This document shows, piece after piece, positions 62,901 to 64,000 of a stretch of 64,000 nt of DNA. The notes below the pieces were generated by a model. The model worked only from the letters and a program-made list of their open reading frames with translations. It ran no database searches and was not told the DNA's origin. The translations under genes were made by a program, and so were the position numbers. Origin of the DNA: Listeria ilorinensis (lineage in GTDB: Bacteria; Bacillota; Bacilli; Lactobacillales; Listeriaceae); assembly GCF_913566895.1 (NCBI RefSeq), contig NZ_CAJYCN010000015.1, positions 1 through 64,000 on the forward strand, read 5' to 3'. Position 1 is the stretch's first letter, and every line of letters starts with the position of its first letter.

Positions 62901-63045
62901 CGGTTTGGACCGCATAAGAAAGCTCTTCATTGCCCGTTTCTTCCGCAAATGCACGGAAAGAGGTCAGGTTCAGTTGACCAAGTAGTAAGAAAGCCACCAT
63001 CACTAACAACAAGCAACGTCTAACTCCATTTGTTTTTCCCCTCAA
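56935..63045 (-). CDS. Giant LPXTG adhesin with seven Big_3-type Ig repeats
   Basis: 2036 residues. TTG start at 63043-63045 with AAGGAGG seven bases upstream. Signal peptide 1-34 (cleavage at AFA/EE). An acidic linker with a beta domain (35-180) leads to a large N-terminal adhesin region (about 185-1075) of several beta-sandwich domains, as in collagen-binding and fibrinogen-binding MSCRAMMs. One SdrD-B domain lies at about 1080-1155 (GTLFNDQDVNGLYEQDKGD). Then a joining region, then seven Ig-like group 3 repeats of about 72 residues (about 1437-1955; NAHDSTIYTGDNWSAMDNFD, VQVTGTVDTTQAGTYPITY). C-terminus: LPRTG, hydrophobic helix, RRRRRDQ. Base composition changes inside the gene. Surface adhesin; ligand unknown. 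Confidence 0.93.
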   Translation of the reverse strand: MRGKTNGVRRCLLLVMVAFLLLGQLNLTSFRAFAEETGNEELSYAVQTDLSADKKKANVKIKVTPKQEQVKILSIETPDGQKIEGDEASYTADQNGTIQFLIAYQNEAETAAGQEPETKTYQASYEVSGISSEAAGKDKESANAEEDTQKDATSDAESATTTEQKQSVKGDNLKAGAPTVTLSIPDYNQTAWSNGDIKTVTATVQFNDNTSSGKKVKFTLPDGMRFTAVSVPSNYQPTSQVDTSILSYLGGSDPLSEAITSMTIPDKETTYNKATYGSVVYELDSGTEKASFNFSVRMDAAKYYGAADLKEPIKVEAFMGDEGTPVASDEQVIHAEGNKVVGYANQDHVKTMFRNWYVNLGLPEVLASTDTIDSYNYTKPYSVVNGLNELDNRGAKYYTPKNVQVTLYYPEGMEYVGVVNQSGVIQKNNSLQTITPYPEENKVVIDFKQENYQGSSGTIFTVKYKVPKGTPAGTYTAPKVPHAVITTYDGEIFESDALTTNTSNLTTLAALDTCKVVDTTTNQMYLTTGNGYINPDNETWAGSIRIDNQQTAGTKTNQMYHITFDSNWETYIVNLPFDGTLSNNQVTDVQYKTNLKPYYRTYSGEMPKTSNNRMAQLTAAKVGLEEGEYFTEVQANVGDFSPGFRNTKPDGIQEPSSTASYGIVKPGITSVDFIAEIWDAEDEANTKVAGKSVYTVNNTKTAGANGTASFYNTEGKQIKTARAGEKVTTKATLTLFEYPYGTRTVLNDPDVYLRELEGTKIHPSSIKLTDQNGKDVDFTVKEETAISGEKVYILQTSNTTVGRYVGYPSKSCYLNVSYDFTFDNTLSHNINTDAQQLIAWGGPDVASGRNANYFYDEGLDVNQNGKENEKLPSVNSSPLSVLKQDAVSVETFLNVEGEGVKSAYVEGDDSTVSYFTPGTDAEYTVKITNNSESSASTFELYVPIPKTGQNFGSKFQSEAFQWDMKMSGPIVLNAEQAAQFDVSYATTATEANYEEAEIYTAHPSDYEQVNMVRVKVKTQINSGETQTFKVPLKVDETFDTATAEGKIGERDIYNPFYRVETNTFSGTLPGTKVGAELVIAEVEGTLFNDQDVNGLYEQDKGDTPLANETVALYKWNETTSRYEPVVQDGTNVTTTTDAKGAYTFDYSVGLGYGQYAVRFPDKAGYQYTLQQVGKDSTIDSDADMLGSDRGWVKDIDPTLPTSQFINAGYFMYTPAQDLKVNLNEKMVQEGASLKVTLPKVASTSGQAAEDTIEPSFFQNIQASTDGYVWTTADTRVATVQTLSDGSGAIVGGSAGGKTVAATDLTLAIQDLFGTQKTSTAPVYVKTADGHVNQQAAFTLGASDFTLAYQEAKVLTDTQALALAKTAAFEEVKNGVNSTAQDRLNGVQVNATQLAAIQNGSNHGGTYPLTYTLTQDGQTVEVVVQVTVEQDLTDVNVHDSTIYVGDQWRAADNFDSALDQDGNPVALADVQVSGTVDSTTAGTYPVTYTYNGVSATATVTVKEVLTAVNAHDSVIYTGDSWEAADNFDSALDKDGNAVSLRDVQVTGTVDTTQAGAYPITYTYEGVPTTITVTVKENKAGISAHDSTIYVGDSWSAADNFDSAYDQDGNPVAFQDVKVTEKPTVDLNKAGAYQITYQYGSVSKTITLTVKEIQTAVNAHDSTIYTGDNWSAMDNFDSALDKDGNAVAFTDVQVTGTVDTTQAGTYPITYAYDGVSKTITVTVKEPLTAVYAHDSLIYAGDDWTAKDNFDSALDKDGNAVAFKDITVQENPTVDPETPGVYQVIYSYDGASTTINVTVAPRQTSVQAHDSTLYTGDKWVAKDNFDGATDKAGNPVDLADVQVTGTVDTQTPGTYEVTYTYDGVKAVAHITVLENQAQITVQDSTLTVGDEWEAQDNFISATNRDGQAIRFSNVTTKGTVDTTKPGTYSVTYTIDPNEGTADAGKEQLSVTAKIQVLAKEAGDTTGDSTGHDSKPSSNTDKASSLKVTSGTQHTATYEQAQPLPRTGDQNNLWIIWLGMGLLALSGLLWVSIRRRRRDQ
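57180..58745 (-). repeat. Seven tandem repeats of about 216-225 bp in the giant adhesin
   Basis: Units start with codons for HDSTIYxGDxW and end with TVTVK. Units 1, 2 and 4 share VTGTVDTTQAG-like text; units 3 and 5 share a two-residue insertion (VTEKPTVD, VQENPTVD), suggesting higher-order duplication. The last unit is the most diverged. Confidence 0.88.
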
Positions 63046-63610
63046 AATTTTTCCTCCTTTTCAACATTTATATACTGATTATTCAGTCATGTGTACATAA
63101 AGATACTATAAATTCTCCAGAATAATTTTCCCTATGAAGACTAACCAGGGATAAAATAGAAGATTACAAAAGTAATATTAACAAACAAAGTCAATGGGTG
63201 TACATGGGGTTCAAGCGATTAAGAGGAAAAACTCAAAAAAATTAACATTCCCTCCAAAAATTTGTCACAACAAATAATAGATTTAGACACATTTTAGACA
63301 AATTTGCCCATGTCTATAGAAAAAATATATCTCTAAAACCACTTACAGTCTATCAATTATCTACTTGAATGAAGTATTACTCTAAAAAATGCATTTAATC
63401 GGTGTTAAAAAGTCAATCTAGCTGGGAAAAATAGAGATTCCTCCAATTAAATAGGTTATTTTTATTAAATTTTTATGAACGATCCAAAGGCTTTTTTCTT
63501 GCGCGCTTATCCTTCTGTTCATTCCTAACATTGATACAAAAGCCCAAACTTTTCATAGATTCGTCATAACTACCTGCTATACTTCTTTTAACATTTTGAG
63601 GAGGAAGCAA
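63046..63610. other. 565-bp divergent intergenic region
   Basis: AT-rich region between the giant adhesin and the next gene, with promoters for both. TTTAGACA occurs twice, 11 bases apart (63282-63289, 63293-63300), followed by an inverted TGTCTA near 63315. This is a candidate regulator site. No RNA gene or intact ORF was recognised. Confidence 0.5.
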
Positions 63611-64000
63611 ATGAAAAAGAATTTGAACATTTGGTCCATTGTTTTATTCATCTTACTAATCGGTGTTGCTATAACTATTTATGGAAAAGTCAGCAATGCC
63701 CATCAGTTAAGCAATGCTGAAATTGCCACAAATGCTCTTTTTAAAAATGAAAAACATACTGTTCTATCCAGCAACATTTCCCTAGAAAGCATTCAGATTG
63801 CGAAAGAAGCAGTGGCTGAAATTCCTGAAGGGAAGAATAAGGCTTGCTTAACAAATGATATAACAAAAGCTGAAAGTAATTTTTCTGCTAAAACTAAAAT
63901 CACTACACTGCTGTCCAGCAATAATCTAACGAGCAAAAGCATTCATCAAGCAAAAAAACTGAACGGAACCATCACAGATGTTTCTCTCCAAAAAACACTC
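63611..64000 (+). CDS. Exported repeat protein, 3' end beyond the window
   Basis: At least 130 residues; runs off the window. ATG at 63611 with GAGGAGG upstream. A signal peptide or membrane anchor (about 5-30: IWSIVLFILLIGVAITIYGK) leads into repeats of about 65 residues: AEIATNALFKNEKHTVLSSN, then SIQIAKEAVAEIPEG, then LTNDITKAESNF, and the next unit begins TLLSSNNLTSKSIHQAKKL. The pattern of helical repeats (ALF, then IdxA, then AVxxIP, then LxxDIxKAE) is that of toxin Cry1Ac domain D-VI-like modules in Gram-positive surface proteins. The rest and any anchor are outside the window. Confidence 0.72.
   Translation, partial: MKKNLNIWSIVLFILLIGVAITIYGKVSNAHQLSNAEIATNALFKNEKHTVLSSNISLESIQIAKEAVAEIPEGKNKACLTNDITKAESNFSAKTKITTLLSSNNLTSKSIHQAKKLNGTITDVSLQKTL

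Overview
The window looks like chromosome from a low-GC Gram-positive bacterium of the Listeria type (Listeriaceae). Three things point there: an EAL phosphodiesterase divergent from an LPXTG-anchored 5'-nucleotidase, an Lde/PmrA-type efflux pump, and very large LPXTG adhesins with Ig-like repeats. The genus is an inference from gene content, with no database search. TTG starts are common (at least nine genes). Region 1 (1-6349, minus strand) is a surface-modification island. A sortase, a membrane glycosyltransferase (GT2), a small zinc-ribbon-like protein and a polytopic GT-C/YfhO-like membrane protein form a tight operon. Next to it lie a secreted Cna/SdrD-B-like protein, a 54-residue peptide that is almost only a sortase sorting signal, a DUF4352 lipoprotein and the start of a second secreted paralog. 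Region 2 (6800-14692) holds a 10-repeat LPXTG adhesin, small DUF1877 (frameshifted), DUF4259, DUF4180 and YdeI-like genes, and an IMP dehydrogenase. Region 3 (14894-24981) is a catabolic operon: dihydrolipoamide dehydrogenase, a PTS-IIC-like permease, E1 alpha, E1 beta, E2, phosphate butyryltransferase and butyrate kinase. A LysR regulator is divergent and a D-2-hydroxyacid dehydrogenase follows it. The enzymes can turn a 2-oxoacid into acyl-CoA, acyl-phosphate and then ATP. A cre-like site lies over the start of the operon. Region 4 (25052-32351) is a sugar module: PTS EIIABC, GH38 alpha-mannosidase, GH13_18 phosphorylase and a divergent RpiR regulator, probably for mannosyl- or glucosyl-glycerate-like compounds. 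Region 5 (32402-39107) has murT-gatD (lipid II amidation), the EAL protein, the 5'-nucleotidase and a MucBP protein that lacks a wall anchor. Region 6 (about 39301-52198) is an integrated element: tyrosine integrase, repressor, excisionase-like HTH protein, primase-like replication protein, decayed genes and a complete type I restriction-modification system. The R-M genes are bracketed by about 340-bp imperfect direct repeats, and the right end carries several helically phased repeat pairs like integrase arm sites. Region 7 (52322-64000) has a RelP/RelQ-type alarmone synthetase, an Mga-like regulator, an MFS efflux pump with a structured leader, a Crp/Fnr-family regulator, a 2036-residue LPXTG adhesin and the start of a repeat-bearing exported protein. 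The best candidates for undescribed biology are the sortase/glycosyltransferase/mini-substrate island (1-6349) and the repeat-bracketed R-M cassette within the element.
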